Source of the DNA: Desulfovibrio sp. UCD-KL4C
Lineage (GTDB): Bacteria > Desulfobacterota > Desulfovibrionia > Desulfovibrionales > Desulfovibrionaceae
Reading direction: 5' to 3'
Assembly (NCBI RefSeq): GCF_006210265.1
Contig: NZ_VCNC01000006.1
Coordinates: 1-64,000, forward strand
DNA length: 64,000 bases
Below the pieces are notes generated by a model. That model was not told the origin of the DNA. It was given only the letters and a program-made list of their open reading frames with translations, and did not search any database. Shown here one piece after another: positions 46,508-56,868 of this stretch (position 1 is the first letter of the stretch; every line of letters starts with the position of its first letter). The translations under genes and the position numbers were made by a program.

Positions 46508-46774
46508 TTATGCTTTTTTCTTTTCAGGAAGATCGTAAGGAACTGAAGCTCCTTCTATAATAATATTTACAAGTCTTCCTTCTGTTCTTTCAATATATTC
46601 TTTGTAACTTTTAAGTGAATTCATCGTAGAAACAGTATCTTGAGTGTTAGACCAAACTCCTAGAGACTGTTGCAACTGATCATGGAGTTTCTTCATTTGG
46701 AGAAGATCTGCTGAAAAACGGGAAGAGTCATTAGCTAATATTTCAATGGATCTCCATTTGGTATTTGAATCCAT
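46508..46774 (-). CDS. Small hypothetical protein downstream of feoA
   Basis: An 88-aa protein I do not recognise. It is mostly helical and polar, with LLQMKKLHDQLQQSLG and MNSLKSYKEYIERTEGRLVN, and ends in a basic tail (LPEKKKA). No cysteines or membrane segment. It begins 11 bases after feoA, with AAGTGAGA upstream, so it is likely cotranscribed with it. An iron-related role is only positional. Confidence 0.7.
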   Translation of the reverse strand: MDSNTKWRSIEILANDSSRFSADLLQMKKLHDQLQQSLGVWSNTQDTVSTMNSLKSYKEYIERTEGRLVNIIIEGASVPYDLPEKKKA

Positions 46775-46785
46775 AATATTCTCAC

Positions 46786-47046
46786 TTAATCACTGCATCC
46801 GCATATCGGGATTGCAAAGATTTTTTTAGCCATTTCTTTGCCGAGAGCGTATTCAGAGGAGCGAATTCTGATGGTCATCCTTCCACAATTACTAAGTACA
46901 TTTATAATAGTTCCGGGGATAATCCCCATTGAAAGCAGGCGTCCACAGAAGCATCTGCCTCCTTCTAAACTTATAACTCTTACTGACATGCTTTCCTTAT
47001 AACAGGAGAGTGGTCTTGGTTTTTTTGTGTCTGGAATTATGTTCAT
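46786..47046 (-). CDS. feoA: FeoA-domain protein
   Basis: An 86-aa SH3-like protein of the FeoA family, which modulates the FeoB ferrous iron transporter. The start at 47046 matches the family N-terminus (RPLSCYKESMSVRVISLEGG); the ATG at 46989 has a better ribosome site but would cut the domain. The core GRLLSMGIIPGT and the C-terminal ALGKEMAKKIFAIP are typical. It has six cysteines, many for the family. feoB is not in the window. Confidence 0.85.
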   Translation of the reverse strand: MNIIPDTKKPRPLSCYKESMSVRVISLEGGRCFCGRLLSMGIIPGTIINVLSNCGRMTIRIRSSEYALGKEMAKKIFAIPICGCSD

Positions 47047-47122
47047 TGCAAATGAAATTTAAATTCATTTAGACGGTTTGTCAATGTCCTATGCCTGTTT
47101 GAAATCAAAAAAGACGTAAATT

Positions 47123-47177
47123 AGAGACTTGCTCATCTGCAGGGAATGTTTTATGCATTCCTGTCTCTTAACAAGTC
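47123..47177 (+). promoter_or_regulatory. Possible structured leader upstream of carB
   Basis: Within 95 bases before carB, AGAGAC (47123-47128) can pair with GTCTCT (47163-47168), and the overlapping GACTTG (47126-47131) with CAAGTC (47172-47177). An inner stem CAGGGAATG/CATTCCTG also forms. The two outer stems share three bases, so they exclude each other. No known riboswitch was recognised. Confidence 0.4.
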
Positions 47178-47216
47178 CTAAAGATAATATCTCAAACCAA
47201 TATTTGGGTGGAGTTT

Positions 47217-50200
47217 ATGCCTAAACGCACTGATATCAAGAAAATTATGCTAATCGGCTCAGGGCCGATTGTAATCGGTCAAGCCTGTGAGTTCGACTAT
47301 TCCGGAACTCAGGCTCTTAAAGCACTTAAAGAAGAAGGTTATGAGGTTATCCTTGTAAACTCTAATCCTGCAACAATCATGACCGACCCTCATCTGGCCG
47401 ATCGTACATATATTGAACCGATTGAGCCGGAAACGGTTGCTAAAATTATTGAAAAAGAAAGACCTGATGCTTTGCTTCCTACTCTTGGAGGTCAGACCGC
47501 TTTAAATACTGCCCTTGCAGTTGCTGAAGCCGGAGTTCTCGAAAAGTACGGTGTTGAACTTATAGGTGCATCCGTAGATGTTATCGAAAAAGCGGAAAGT
47601 AGAGAATTATTCCGCGCGGCAATGGAAAAAATCAATCTCAAAGTCCCTTTCAGCGGTATTGCCCGTAATATCGATGACGTCCGCTATTGGGGGAAGAAAA
47701 TAAATTTTCCTATTATTATCCGTCCTGCTTTTACTTTGGGTGGAACCGGTGGCGGTGTTGCTTATAACATGGAAGATCTCGAAAAGATCGCCATGCGCGG
47801 AATTTCAGCAAGTTTACAAAGTGAAGTGATGCTCGAAGAATCCATTTTAGGATGGAAAGAATACGAGCTGGAAGTAATGCGCGATACAAAAGATAACTGC
47901 GTAATTATTTGCTCCATTGAAAATATTGATCCGATGGGTGTTCATACTGGAGATTCAATTACTGTTGCTCCTGCTCAGACTCTTACGGATGTTGAATATC
48001 AGATTCTTAGGGATGCCTCTTTAGCTATCATGCGTGAAATTGGTGTTGAAACCGGTGGATCTAATGTGCAGTTTGCAATTAATCCTGCAAATGGCGAGCT
48101 TGCAGTCATCGAGATGAATCCCAGAGTTTCAAGATCTTCTGCTCTTGCTTCCAAAGCAACTGGATTTCCTATAGCCAAGATTGCAGCTAAACTTGCAGTC
48201 GGTTATACTCTTGATGAAATTCCAAACGATATCACCCGCGAGACAATGGCTTCGTTTGAACCGACCATTGACTATTGCGTAATTAAAATCCCTCGTTTCA
48301 CTTTTGAAAAATTCCCCGGATCCGAAGATTATCTTACCACCGCTATGAAGAGTGTCGGTGAGACCATGGCAATCGGGCGTACCTTTAAAGAAGCGTTGCA
48401 GAAGGGACTTAGATCTTTAGAAGTCGGGATGCCCGGTTTCGGTAAAAACTTTGAAAAACCTGCAATTGAACGCGATACTTTGATAGGTCTCCTGCGTAAA
48501 CCTAATTCAAAACGTATTTTTGCCATTCGCGATGCTATGCTTTGCGGTTTCACTACAGAAGAAATCTTTGAAATAACAAAAATTGATCCTTGGTATTTAG
48601 ATCAATTTGAAGAGCTTGTCCGCTTTGAAGGCGAGCTTAAAAAGTTTACTCTTGAAGTAGGCATGTTTTCCGGTAATGAAGAAATTCCGGCAATGCTTAA
48701 AAAAGCTAAAGAGTATGGTTTTTCTGATCCGCAGTTGGCAACTCTTTGGAAGCAATCAAACGAAGAAGTCAGAACGTTTCGGAAAAGTCTCGAAATTGAA
48801 CCGACATATTACTTGGTTGATACTTGTGCTGCTGAATTTGAAGCTTATACTCCTTACTTCTACTCAACTTATGAGTCAGGGCAGGAAGCTAAGCCGATGG
48901 AAGGACGTAAAGTCATGATTCTGGGAGGCGGTCCTAACAGAATCGGACAGGGAATTGAATTTGACTATTGTTGTTGCCATTCCGCTTTTGCCCTTGAAGA
49001 GCTTGGCGTTAAGTCAATAATGGTTAACTCCAACCCTGAAACAGTCTCGACTGACTATGATACCTCAGACAGACTCTATTTTGAGCCGCTTACTTATGAA
49101 GATGTTCTTAATATTATTGAGTTTGAAAAACCTGATGGAATTATCATTCAATTCGGTGGTCAGACTCCACTTAATCTGGCGATTCCATTGCTCAAAGCAG
49201 GGGTTAAGATTCTTGGAACTTCACCGGATAGTATCGACCGCGCTGAAGACAGAGAAAGATTTCAGGCTCTTCTTAACAAACTCGATCTTAAGCAGCCTGC
49301 AAACGGAACAGCTCGTTCCCTTGAAGATGCTCAGAAAATAGCAACTGAACTAACTTATCCTCTGGTTCTTCGTCCTTCCTATGTTTTAGGCGGACGTGGA
49401 ATGGATATTGTTTACAGTGATGAAGAATTTGAATCGTATTTCCGCGAAGCAGCGATTGTTTCTCCTGAACATCCTATTTTGATAGATAAGTTCCTTGAGA
49501 ACGCTGTTGAAGTTGATGTTGATGCTCTTTCCGATGGTGAGCAGACATATGTTGCAGGTGTTATGGAGCATATTGAGGAAGCTGGAATCCATTCCGGTGA
49601 CTCCGCATGTGTACTTCCTCCACACACACTAAGTCCGGAAATTGTAAAAGAGATTGAACGTCAGACAATCGCTCTTGCTGCAGAGCTTGATATTGTCGGA
49701 TTAATGAATATTCAGTTCGCGGTTAAAGATGATGTTGTATATATCATTGAAGTTAACCCTAGAGCTTCCAGAACAGTTCCTTTTGTCAGTAAGGCTACAG
49801 GAATTCAGCTGGCAAAGTTTGCAACCAGAGTTATGCTCGGTGAAAAACTTGCTGATTTAGATCCTTGGTCTCAGCGTAAAGAAGGATTTTATTCTGTAAA
49901 AGAAGCTGTATTTCCGTTTAATAAGTTCCCGAATGTTGATGTAAAGCTTGGACCTGAAATGCGTTCTACTGGTGAAGTTATGGGTATGGACGTTTTACCC
50001 GGACTTGCTTTTATGAAAGCTCAGCTCGGCGCAGGGTTGAGGTTGCCACTTGAAGGAACAGTGTTTATTTCTGTTAAGGACAGAGATAAAGAAGGAATTG
50101 TTCCTACCGCTCAGATTTTCAAAGATCTCGGATTCAAGATTCTTGCAACTGGAGGAACTGCTGAGTTTCTTAATGCAAAGGGAATTGAAACGGAAAAGAT

Positions 50201-50456
50201 TCTGAAGGTTAATGAAGGGAGACCGCATGTTGTTGACTATATTAAAAACAACGACATTGACCTTTTAATAAACACGCCATCCGACAAAAAGACGGTTTCT
50301 GATTCTAAAGAAATCAGGCAGACCGCCTTGCTGTACGGTTTAGCATATACAACGACAGTTGCCGGAGCTCATGCCATGGCCTTAGCTATAAAGGACCACC
50401 GTGGCAAGGGACTGGAAGTAAGGTGCTTACAGCACTACCATAACATGATTAAATAA
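47217..50456 (+). CDS. carB: Carbamoyl-phosphate synthase large subunit
   Basis: A 1079-aa enzyme that makes carbamoyl phosphate for pyrimidine and arginine synthesis. Two ATP-grasp halves are visible. The first starts [20 protein letters not shown] and has [12 protein letters not shown]. The second starts [20 protein letters not shown] and has [15 protein letters not shown]. The C-terminal MGS-like allosteric domain includes [16 protein letters not shown]. The start at 47217 has GGAG upstream, and the GTG at 47208 is not preferred. carA is not adjacent. A terminator separates it from purF. Confidence 0.97.
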   Translation: MPKRTDIKKIMLIGSGPIVIGQACEFDYSGTQALKALKEEGYEVILVNSNPATIMTDPHLADRTYIEPIEPETVAKIIEKERPDALLPTLGGQTALNTALAVAEAGVLEKYGVELIGASVDVIEKAESRELFRAAMEKINLKVPFSGIARNIDDVRYWGKKINFPIIIRPAFTLGGTGGGVAYNMEDLEKIAMRGISASLQSEVMLEESILGWKEYELEVMRDTKDNCVIICSIENIDPMGVHTGDSITVAPAQTLTDVEYQILRDASLAIMREIGVETGGSNVQFAINPANGELAVIEMNPRVSRSSALASKATGFPIAKIAAKLAVGYTLDEIPNDITRETMASFEPTIDYCVIKIPRFTFEKFPGSEDYLTTAMKSVGETMAIGRTFKEALQKGLRSLEVGMPGFGKNFEKPAIERDTLIGLLRKPNSKRIFAIRDAMLCGFTTEEIFEITKIDPWYLDQFEELVRFEGELKKFTLEVGMFSGNEEIPAMLKKAKEYGFSDPQLATLWKQSNEEVRTFRKSLEIEPTYYLVDTCAAEFEAYTPYFYSTYESGQEAKPMEGRKVMILGGGPNRIGQGIEFDYCCCHSAFALEELGVKSIMVNSNPETVSTDYDTSDRLYFEPLTYEDVLNIIEFEKPDGIIIQFGGQTPLNLAIPLLKAGVKILGTSPDSIDRAEDRERFQALLNKLDLKQPANGTARSLEDAQKIATELTYPLVLRPSYVLGGRGMDIVYSDEEFESYFREAAIVSPEHPILIDKFLENAVEVDVDALSDGEQTYVAGVMEHIEEAGIHSGDSACVLPPHTLSPEIVKEIERQTIALAAELDIVGLMNIQFAVKDDVVYIIEVNPRASRTVPFVSKATGIQLAKFATRVMLGEKLADLDPWSQRKEGFYSVKEAVFPFNKFPNVDVKLGPEMRSTGEVMGMDVLPGLAFMKAQLGAGLRLPLEGTVFISVKDRDKEGIVPTAQIFKDLGFKILATGGTAEFLNAKGIETEKILKVNEGRPHVVDYIKNNDIDLLINTPSDKKTVSDSKEIRQTALLYGLAYTTTVAGAHAMALAIKDHRGKGLEVRCLQHYHNMIK

Positions 50457-50469
50457 ATTGGAAATTGTC

Positions 50470-50492
50470 GGGCCGGATTAAAAATCCGGTCC
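50470..50492 (+). terminator. carB terminator
   Basis: A 10-bp stem (GGGCCGGATT with one G-T pair) is followed by a T-rich run, 13 bases after the carB stop. It rules out the in-frame purF start at 50465. Confidence 0.8.
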
Positions 50493-50521
50493 TTTCCTTT
50501 TTGAATACAAGAGCAGGAAAT

Positions 50522-51913
50522 ATGAAAAAAGACTATTGCGGCCTCTTTGGAATATATGGTCACCCTGAAGCAGCTAGAATGACCTATTTTGGTCTTTATT
50601 CTATGCAGCATCGTGGTCAAGAATCTGCCGGAATTGTTACATGGGATGGTGAAACTATCCGTGAGCAAAAAGGTATGGGACTGGTAGCTGACGTTTTCAA
50701 CGAGCGTCACCTTGCTAAAGAATTGAAAGGAGACATAGCTGTTGGGCATGTCAGATATTCTACTACTGGTGCATCTCTAATAAAAAATGCTCAGCCGTTT
50801 GTTGTCCATTTCGGAGATTTGCGTCTTGCGATTGCTCACAACGGAAATCTCGTAAATACGAAAGAACTTCGTGATGAACTTGAAGCGCAAGGGTCAATTT
50901 TTCAAACAACAATGGATTCAGAAGTTTTTGTTCATCTGATTGCAAAAAGTTTGAATGGAAATACCATTGAAGATGCAGTTATGAAAGCCTGCAAAAAGGT
51001 CAAAGGATCTTTTTCTCTTTTAATTCTTGCAAATGATAAAATGATTGCTGTTAAGGATCCTCATGGATTCCGACCTTTGGTTCTCGGACGTGTCGGCGAT
51101 AATTATGTATTTGCCTCAGAAACATGTGCATTCGATTTGATTGATGCTGAATCCATTCGCGCTGTCAAACCGGGTGAAATGCTTGTTGTAGAAGGTGGGA
51201 ATCTTACTTCTTATATTTATGATGATACTACTCCTAAAAGACAGTGTATCTTCGAGCTAATATATTTTGCACGTCCTGACTCCATTATTTTTGATGAAGT
51301 AGTATATGAAAGACGTAAAAAAATGGGGCAGGTCTTAGCTAAAGAAATGCCTATGGATGTTGACTTTGTTATGCCATTTCCTGATTCAGGTAACTACGCC
51401 GCTGTCGGGTATTCTCAGGAATCAGGATTGCCTCTTGAACTTGCTATGATTCGAAATCACTATGTAGGCAGAACTTTTATTCAGCCTTCACAGGATATGC
51501 GCGATTTCAGTGTTAAAATGAAACTTAACCCTGTCCGCAGCATGATCAAAGGCAAAAGTATCATGATCATCGAAGATTCCATTGTTCGCGGAACAACTAT
51601 CCGGGCAAGAGTTAAAGAGCTTAGAGCTCTTGGCGCACGTGAAATTCATATGCGCGTCAGTTGTCCGGCAATTCGTTTCCCTTGTTACTACGGAATCGAT
51701 TTTTCATCCAAAGGTGAACTTATCGCTGCCAATAGTACTGAAGAGGAAATTGCACGTTTTATCGGCCTTGATTCTCTCCATTATCTTTCAATTGATGGAC
51801 TTCTGGAATCGGTCGAAGATAAAAATTCTTACTGTCTGGCATGTTTTAACGGAGATTATCCGATTCTTCCTTGCGCCAATTCAGGTAAAATGTGTTTGGA
51901 AGATAAGTGCTAG
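50522..51913 (+). CDS. purF: Amidophosphoribosyltransferase (PurF)
   Basis: A 463-aa enzyme for the first step of purine synthesis. Translation from 50522 (AGGAAAT upstream) gives MKKDYCGLFGIYG, with Cys6 as the glutaminase nucleophile after removal of a short propeptide. The SMQHRGQESAGI motif and the PRPP loop IIEDSIVRGTTIR are clear. The C-terminus is cysteine-rich (YCLACFNGDYPILPC, KMC, KC), consistent with the oxygen-sensitive [4Fe-4S] form. A terminator lies between carB and this gene. Confidence 0.95.
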   Translation: MKKDYCGLFGIYGHPEAARMTYFGLYSMQHRGQESAGIVTWDGETIREQKGMGLVADVFNERHLAKELKGDIAVGHVRYSTTGASLIKNAQPFVVHFGDLRLAIAHNGNLVNTKELRDELEAQGSIFQTTMDSEVFVHLIAKSLNGNTIEDAVMKACKKVKGSFSLLILANDKMIAVKDPHGFRPLVLGRVGDNYVFASETCAFDLIDAESIRAVKPGEMLVVEGGNLTSYIYDDTTPKRQCIFELIYFARPDSIIFDEVVYERRKKMGQVLAKEMPMDVDFVMPFPDSGNYAAVGYSQESGLPLELAMIRNHYVGRTFIQPSQDMRDFSVKMKLNPVRSMIKGKSIMIIEDSIVRGTTIRARVKELRALGAREIHMRVSCPAIRFPCYYGIDFSSKGELIAANSTEEEIARFIGLDSLHYLSIDGLLESVEDKNSYCLACFNGDYPILPCANSGKMCLEDKC

Positions 51914-51940
51914 TAACGTCATAATGGAGTATTTTCGTTT

Positions 51941-52468
51941 ATGAATGATCCTTTTGTTTGCGCACGTTGTGCCGCTAAGGGCCCTACATGTTGCGAATTA
52001 ACTCCAGGCTGTGAAGAAGTCTGTTTTCCTGTTTCAGAATACGAACGGGAGCGCATCATAGAATGCGCTCCCGATTTAGGCGGGTTCGTTTTACAACCGA
52101 ACACCGCCATTTTTATTGATAACTTATTTCGGTTATTCCCTGATCAGCGCAGAGCTGTAAAAGAATTATTTCCTCCGGGGGGAACTCATTACCGCTTAGC
52201 TGTTGATGAACGAGGAAAGTGTCTTTTTTTGGGACAGCACGGTTGCCTTATTCCTCAAGATGTTCGGCCCTGTTATTGTCGTTTGTTTCCATTTTGGACA
52301 ACTGAAGATGGCAAAATTAATATTCTAGAAGTTGCAACCTGCCTTGCTCAGCTTGAAAATAAAAGTCCTGGAAAGCTGCTTAAAGCTCTAAATGTTTCTC
52401 AGACTACTGTTCGGAAACTTCATGCCGCGCTAAGGCGTGCATGGGGATTTGATCCTCACCCGGATTAG
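51941..52468 (+). CDS. YkgJ-family cysteine-cluster protein
   Basis: A 175-aa protein with the YkgJ/UPF0153 metal-binding pattern: CARC, then PTCCELTPGC, GKCLFLGQHGCLIPQDVRPCYCRLFPF. The family is thought to bind zinc or an iron-sulfur cluster, and its function is unknown. It follows purF by 27 bases and may be cotranscribed with it. GGAG lies 11 bases before the ATG. Confidence 0.85.
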   Translation: MNDPFVCARCAAKGPTCCELTPGCEEVCFPVSEYERERIIECAPDLGGFVLQPNTAIFIDNLFRLFPDQRRAVKELFPPGGTHYRLAVDERGKCLFLGQHGCLIPQDVRPCYCRLFPFWTTEDGKINILEVATCLAQLENKSPGKLLKALNVSQTTVRKLHAALRRAWGFDPHPD

Positions 52469-52559
52469 TTTTTTTGAGCCGATTGATATCAGTATCTAAT
52501 TTTAGATTAATTATTATCCGGAAACAGTTATACTACTAGATAACTTGTGGGATTTATAG

Positions 52560-54959
52560 ATGAAGAAAGTTTATAAAATAAGTCTGATTGTAATACTTGT
52601 GATGGGTATTTTAGGTGTTTCTGCTATGGCAGGACTATATTATTGGGCTTCCAGAGATTTACCAGGATTTAAAAATATTACCGATTACAAACCGCCTTTA
52701 GTCACTACTATTTATACGCACGACAAAAAGGTGCTTGGATATTTTTATAAAGAAAAACGTTTTTTAGTAAGAATGGATGAAATGACTCCACTTCTTCCTA
52801 AAGCGTTTTTAGCTGCTGAAGATGCTTCTTTTTACGAACATGACGGAGTTGATTTTAAGGCTATTTCAAGAGCTTTTGTGGCCAACCTTAAAGGTGGTTC
52901 CATTAAGCAGGGTGGTAGTACCATAACGCAGCAGATAATTAAGCGTTTGTTGTTGACACCTGAAAAAAGTTATAGCCGTAAAATTAAGGAAGCAATTCTT
53001 GCCTTCAGGCTTGAGCATTACCTTGATAAAAATGAAATTCTTACTATTTATCTAAATCAGTTATACCTTGGGGCAGGGGCGTATGGTGTTGAAGCCGCAG
53101 CTCGTATCTATTTTGGAAAACATGTTAATGAATTAACTGTTGCTGAATGTGCTCTTCTTGCAGGTTTGCCGCAGTCTCCAAGTCGTTACAATCCATACCG
53201 CCATCCGGAAAAAGCAAAAGCTCGTCAGCTTTATGTGCTTGGGCAAATGTATGAACGCGGGTGGATTGATAGAGACCAGTATAACACTGCTATAGATCAA
53301 CCACTTGTTTACAAAAGCATGGATGATCCTTCTTGGCAAAACGGTCCATATTACTTGGAAGAGGTAAGACGTTGGTTAATTGATAAATACGGCGAAGATA
53401 CTGTTTATAATGGTGGTTTAAGTGTTGTTACAGCTTGTGATCTTAAACATCAGGAAGCTGCTGATGCTGCTGTCAAAGCCGGACTTGAAAATTCATCTAC
53501 CAGAAGGGGATGGCACGGGCCTATAGCTCAGCTGCAGCCATCTGAATATCAGGATTTTTTAACAAACGAAATTGTTCGTGTTACAAATCTTAGGCCGGGC
53601 TACTGGGTAAAAGTATTAGTTACAAAAGTTTCTAAAAAAGAAGCCTCAGCTAAGTTCGGTAATTATTCTGCAAAGATGTCTGTTGCAAGCATGGCTTGGT
53701 GTCGTACACCGAACATCCATAAAGCGCATGAAGAAGTCCGTCCTATTAAAGATGCAACATCTGTTTTAAAAGTTGGCGATGTTGTATGGGCTAAACTTAG
53801 CAAAGCATTTTTTAAAGATGGTAGTGAAGTTAACTTCCATCAGATAAGTGACGATTCTTCTGAACTGAGTGATGTTCACTGGGCCGCTGATTTGGTTCAG
53901 AAACCTGTTGTTCAGGGAGCTTTGGTTTCCATGGACCCACGAAGTGGCGAAGTTAAAGCCATGGTTGGTGGGTATTCATTTCATGAAAGTCAGTTCAACC
54001 GCGCAACGCAGGCAAAAAGACAGCCTGGTTCGTCGTTTAAACCTATTGTGTACTCAACAGCAATGGATAATGGTTTTACCCCAGCATCAATTATAATGGA
54101 TGCTCCGTTTGTGTATACTAATATGTCTGCCGGTAAACTTTGGAAGCCTCAAAATTTTGAAGGCGTTTTTTACGGACCGACATTGCTTCGTACTGCTCTG
54201 GTAAAATCACGAAATCTCGTGACAATTAGACTTGCTCAGAAAATTGGAATCAAGAAAATTATAGAACGGGCTAAAGCCATGGGGCTTGAAAGTGATTTCC
54301 CCAATGACCTTTCCGTTGCACTTGGGTCCGCATCCGTTACTTTGATGAATCTGGTCGAAGCATACTCTGCCTTTGCGCGCGGTGGTACGACCGTCAAGGG
54401 ACGTTTAGTCTTGAGTGTGAATAGTGCATGGGGTGAGCTTCTTTATGAATCTAAACCTGAAGTGCATGATGCAATCAGTCCGCAGACAGCTTACATAATG
54501 TGTAATCTTCTTAAAGAAGTTGTTAAGCATGGTACCGGCTGGAGAGCAAAAGTTCTTAACCGACCTGTTGCCGGTAAAACCGGAACTTCAAATAATGAAC
54601 AGGATGCATGGTATATGGGATTTTCTCCCTACCTGCTGACTGGCGTTTATGTAGGTTTTGACCAATTGACTCCTATGGGGAAATGGGAAACAGGCTCTAG
54701 AGCCGCAAGTCCTATTTGGGTTGACTACCGTAAGGTCGTAGAGAAAGATTACCCCTACATGGACTTTCCGCAGCCTGACGGTGTTACTATAGCTAAAGTC
54801 GATGCTGCTTCTGGCTTGCTCGCTAGTCCGACATCAAAAAAGACTTTTTTCCTTCCGTTTAAAGAGGGAACTCAGCCTACTAAGACAGCTTCAGGAGCTG
54901 GTGAAGGTTCTGAAAATGGTGGGGGATCAAGTGAAGACTTATTCAAGCAGACTTTCTAA
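52560..54959 (+). CDS. Penicillin-binding protein 1A, bifunctional transglycosylase/transpeptidase
   Basis: A 799-aa inner-membrane peptidoglycan synthase. One N-terminal membrane helix (residues 8-29) is followed by the GT51 transglycosylase domain, with AAEDASFYEHDGVD and QGGSTITQQIIKRL. An OB-like insert at about 340-430 is the mark of class 1A. The transpeptidase has the Ser nucleophile in RQPGSSFKPIVYS, then KSRNLV, and the KTGTS motif in AGKTGTSNNEQ. The C-terminus is Gly/Ser-rich. No clear ribosome site beyond GTGGGA. It converges on pyrE across a bidirectional terminator. Confidence 0.95.
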   Translation: MKKVYKISLIVILVMGILGVSAMAGLYYWASRDLPGFKNITDYKPPLVTTIYTHDKKVLGYFYKEKRFLVRMDEMTPLLPKAFLAAEDASFYEHDGVDFKAISRAFVANLKGGSIKQGGSTITQQIIKRLLLTPEKSYSRKIKEAILAFRLEHYLDKNEILTIYLNQLYLGAGAYGVEAAARIYFGKHVNELTVAECALLAGLPQSPSRYNPYRHPEKAKARQLYVLGQMYERGWIDRDQYNTAIDQPLVYKSMDDPSWQNGPYYLEEVRRWLIDKYGEDTVYNGGLSVVTACDLKHQEAADAAVKAGLENSSTRRGWHGPIAQLQPSEYQDFLTNEIVRVTNLRPGYWVKVLVTKVSKKEASAKFGNYSAKMSVASMAWCRTPNIHKAHEEVRPIKDATSVLKVGDVVWAKLSKAFFKDGSEVNFHQISDDSSELSDVHWAADLVQKPVVQGALVSMDPRSGEVKAMVGGYSFHESQFNRATQAKRQPGSSFKPIVYSTAMDNGFTPASIIMDAPFVYTNMSAGKLWKPQNFEGVFYGPTLLRTALVKSRNLVTIRLAQKIGIKKIIERAKAMGLESDFPNDLSVALGSASVTLMNLVEAYSAFARGGTTVKGRLVLSVNSAWGELLYESKPEVHDAISPQTAYIMCNLLKEVVKHGTGWRAKVLNRPVAGKTGTSNNEQDAWYMGFSPYLLTGVYVGFDQLTPMGKWETGSRAASPIWVDYRKVVEKDYPYMDFPQPDGVTIAKVDAASGLLASPTSKKTFFLPFKEGTQPTKTASGAGEGSENGGGSSEDLFKQTF

Positions 54960-55001
54960 TCTTTTATGACAGCTTGAAATAGTATCAGTCTAACTAATTG
55001 A

Positions 55002-55039
55002 AAAAAGGGCAAATCTTTAATTAAAGATTTGCCCTTTTT
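55002..55039. terminator. Bidirectional terminator between PBP1A gene and pyrE
   Basis: A perfect palindrome from AAAAGGGCAAATCTTTAA with A- and T-runs on both sides, between convergent genes. Confidence 0.92.
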
Positions 55040-55067
55040 AGTGTTCAAGGATCTATCTAAAATAGAT

Positions 55068-55763
55068 TTATTTGGGGTAGGTTGAAATTCCGCCGTGAGC
55101 TCCAGACCATTCTACTGGGTTGTTAAGGAATTTTTCTACTTCATCCAAAGATTTGGTGTCGAAGTAGCCTTCTTTTTTACAAACATTAAGAATATCCCAC
55201 CAGGTTGCAAGAGAGAGCATTTCTAGTCCTGCTGCGGCGAGGGTTTCTTTTGTGTTAGGGAAAATTCCGTAATGGAAAAGAACAAAGGTATGAGTGACTT
55301 CTGCACCTGCACGGCGAAGAGCTTCAGCAAAATTAATTTTGCTGCGACCGTCAGTGGTCAGGTCTTCAACCAGAAGAATTCTTGAACCGTCACTGAAATC
55401 ACCTTCAATCTGTGCATCACGTCCAAAGCCTTTAGCTTTTTTGCGTACATACTGCATAGGAAGCATCAGTCTGTCTGACAGCCATGCTGCGAAAGGGATA
55501 CCTGCTGTTTCTCCGCCTGCAATACAATCAATTGATTCAAAGCCCACTTCTCTAAGGATAACAGAAGCTCCGAAGTCCATGAGAGTCTGACGAACTCGTG
55601 GATAGGAAATAAGTTTGCGGCAATCAATATATACCGGGCTGGCCCAGCCAGAGGTAAATTTGAAAGGCTCATCTGCTCTGAAGTGAACGGCCTTAACTTC
55701 AATAAGCATCTTAGCTGTTATTTCAGCTATGGTTTCTTTGTCTGGAAAGCTGGTAGGAACCAT
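55068..55763 (-). CDS. pyrE: Orotate phosphoribosyltransferase
   Basis: A 231-aa enzyme that joins orotate to PRPP to form OMP. The PRPP motif [14 protein letters not shown], the orotate site [17 protein letters not shown] and the [10 protein letters not shown] segment are visible. It is slightly longer than most (about 210 aa), with an extra C-terminal region ending GISTYPK. GGAG lies 6 bases before the ATG. It follows pyrC on the same strand, but an intrinsic terminator lies between them. Confidence 0.93.
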   Translation of the reverse strand: MVPTSFPDKETIAEITAKMLIEVKAVHFRADEPFKFTSGWASPVYIDCRKLISYPRVRQTLMDFGASVILREVGFESIDCIAGGETAGIPFAAWLSDRLMLPMQYVRKKAKGFGRDAQIEGDFSDGSRILLVEDLTTDGRSKINFAEALRRAGAEVTHTFVLFHYGIFPNTKETLAAAGLEMLSLATWWDILNVCKKEGYFDTKSLDEVEKFLNNPVEWSGAHGGISTYPK

Positions 55764-55796
55764 TGTTTCTCCTTTGTTGTTTTATACGTAAAAAAA

Positions 55797-55819
55797 GCTG
55801 AACTTAAAAACAGTTCAGC
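55797..55819 (-). terminator. Hairpin terminator between pyrC and pyrE, possible attenuator
   Basis: GCTGAAC pairs with GTTCAGC and is followed by seven T on the minus strand. It lies 6 bases after the pyrC stop and 34 bases before the pyrE ATG. Confidence 0.8.
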
Positions 55820-55824
55820 CTTTA

Positions 55825-56868
55825 TCAATCAACCAATTCCCAATAAAGGGGAGTGTCTGGGTTAAATATTCTAACCGCGTCTTCTCCCGCTTTGAAGAGC
55901 CATTCCATTGAAACGGGTATATCTCGTTTGGCTAAAGTAATTGTGCTGCCATTGGGAGAAAGTCCGTAAAATCTAGCTCCATATATGGAAGTAAAACCTT
56001 CGAGTTTCTCGAGAGCATTATTTCCTTCAAAAATTTGAGTTACGTAACCTATTGAGGTCGGGGCATTAAAAATTCCTGCTGCTGCTAAGTCTTTTTCTTT
56101 TTTATAACAAGGATGCGGTGCGGAATCTGTACCGAGGAAAAATTTTTCATTACCTGATGTTGCTGCGTCGCGTAATGCTGCTCGATCATCAAAAGTTTTA
56201 GCAACAGGCAGACAGTACATATAAGGATTCATCCCACCCTTAAAAAGATCGTTGCGAGTCAGCACCAAATGATGCGGTGTTATGGTCGCAACTGTAAATT
56301 CGTTTTCATCCAGAACATAGTCGACTGCGGTTTTGCAGGTCAAATGCTCGAAGACAATTTTAAGTTCAGGGAAATCTTTGCGGAGAGGCTTCAAAACCTT
56401 ATCGATAAAAACAGCCTCACGGTCGAAAATATCAACATCTTGGTCAACTACTTCCCCATGAACAGAAAGAGGTAGTTTAAGTTCTTGCATCACTTCAAGC
56501 ACAGGATAAACTTTCTTTATGGAAGTAACGCCGCTTTCGGAATTGGTTGTAGCTCCTGCCGGAAATAGTTTTATTGCGTGGAAAGCTTTAACAGCACATG
56601 CTTTCCGAATATCCTCAGGGGCAGTCGTATCTGTGAGGTAGCAGGTCATAAGCGGTTCAAAGTGAGACCCCTCAGGGCGAGCGGCTATAATCCGCCTGCG
56701 GTATTCCTCCGCTCTTGCGACTGTGGTCACAGGAGGCATGAGATTCGGCATCACAATAGCTCTGCCGTAAATTTTTGCAGTGTATGGGAGTACTGCCGAA
56801 AGCATCTCGCCATCCCTGAGATGAAGATGCCAGTCGTCAGGTCTTATGATGGTTATTTCTGTATTCAT
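55825..56868 (-). CDS. pyrC: Dihydroorotase, class II (PyrC)
   Basis: A 347-aa zinc amidohydrolase that interconverts N-carbamoyl-aspartate and dihydroorotate. The metal motif RPDDWHLHLRDGE lies near residue 9, AIKLFPAGATTNS holds the carboxylated lysine, and ATITPHHLVL and GTDSAPHP are the later metal and catalytic sites. The size fits the E. coli PyrC type. The ATG overlaps the carbamoylase stop by one base, so translation is coupled. Confidence 0.96.
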   Translation of the reverse strand: MNTEITIIRPDDWHLHLRDGEMLSAVLPYTAKIYGRAIVMPNLMPPVTTVARAEEYRRRIIAARPEGSHFEPLMTCYLTDTTAPEDIRKACAVKAFHAIKLFPAGATTNSESGVTSIKKVYPVLEVMQELKLPLSVHGEVVDQDVDIFDREAVFIDKVLKPLRKDFPELKIVFEHLTCKTAVDYVLDENEFTVATITPHHLVLTRNDLFKGGMNPYMYCLPVAKTFDDRAALRDAATSGNEKFFLGTDSAPHPCYKKEKDLAAAGIFNAPTSIGYVTQIFEGNNALEKLEGFTSIYGARFYGLSPNGSTITLAKRDIPVSMEWLFKAGEDAVRIFNPDTPLYWELVD

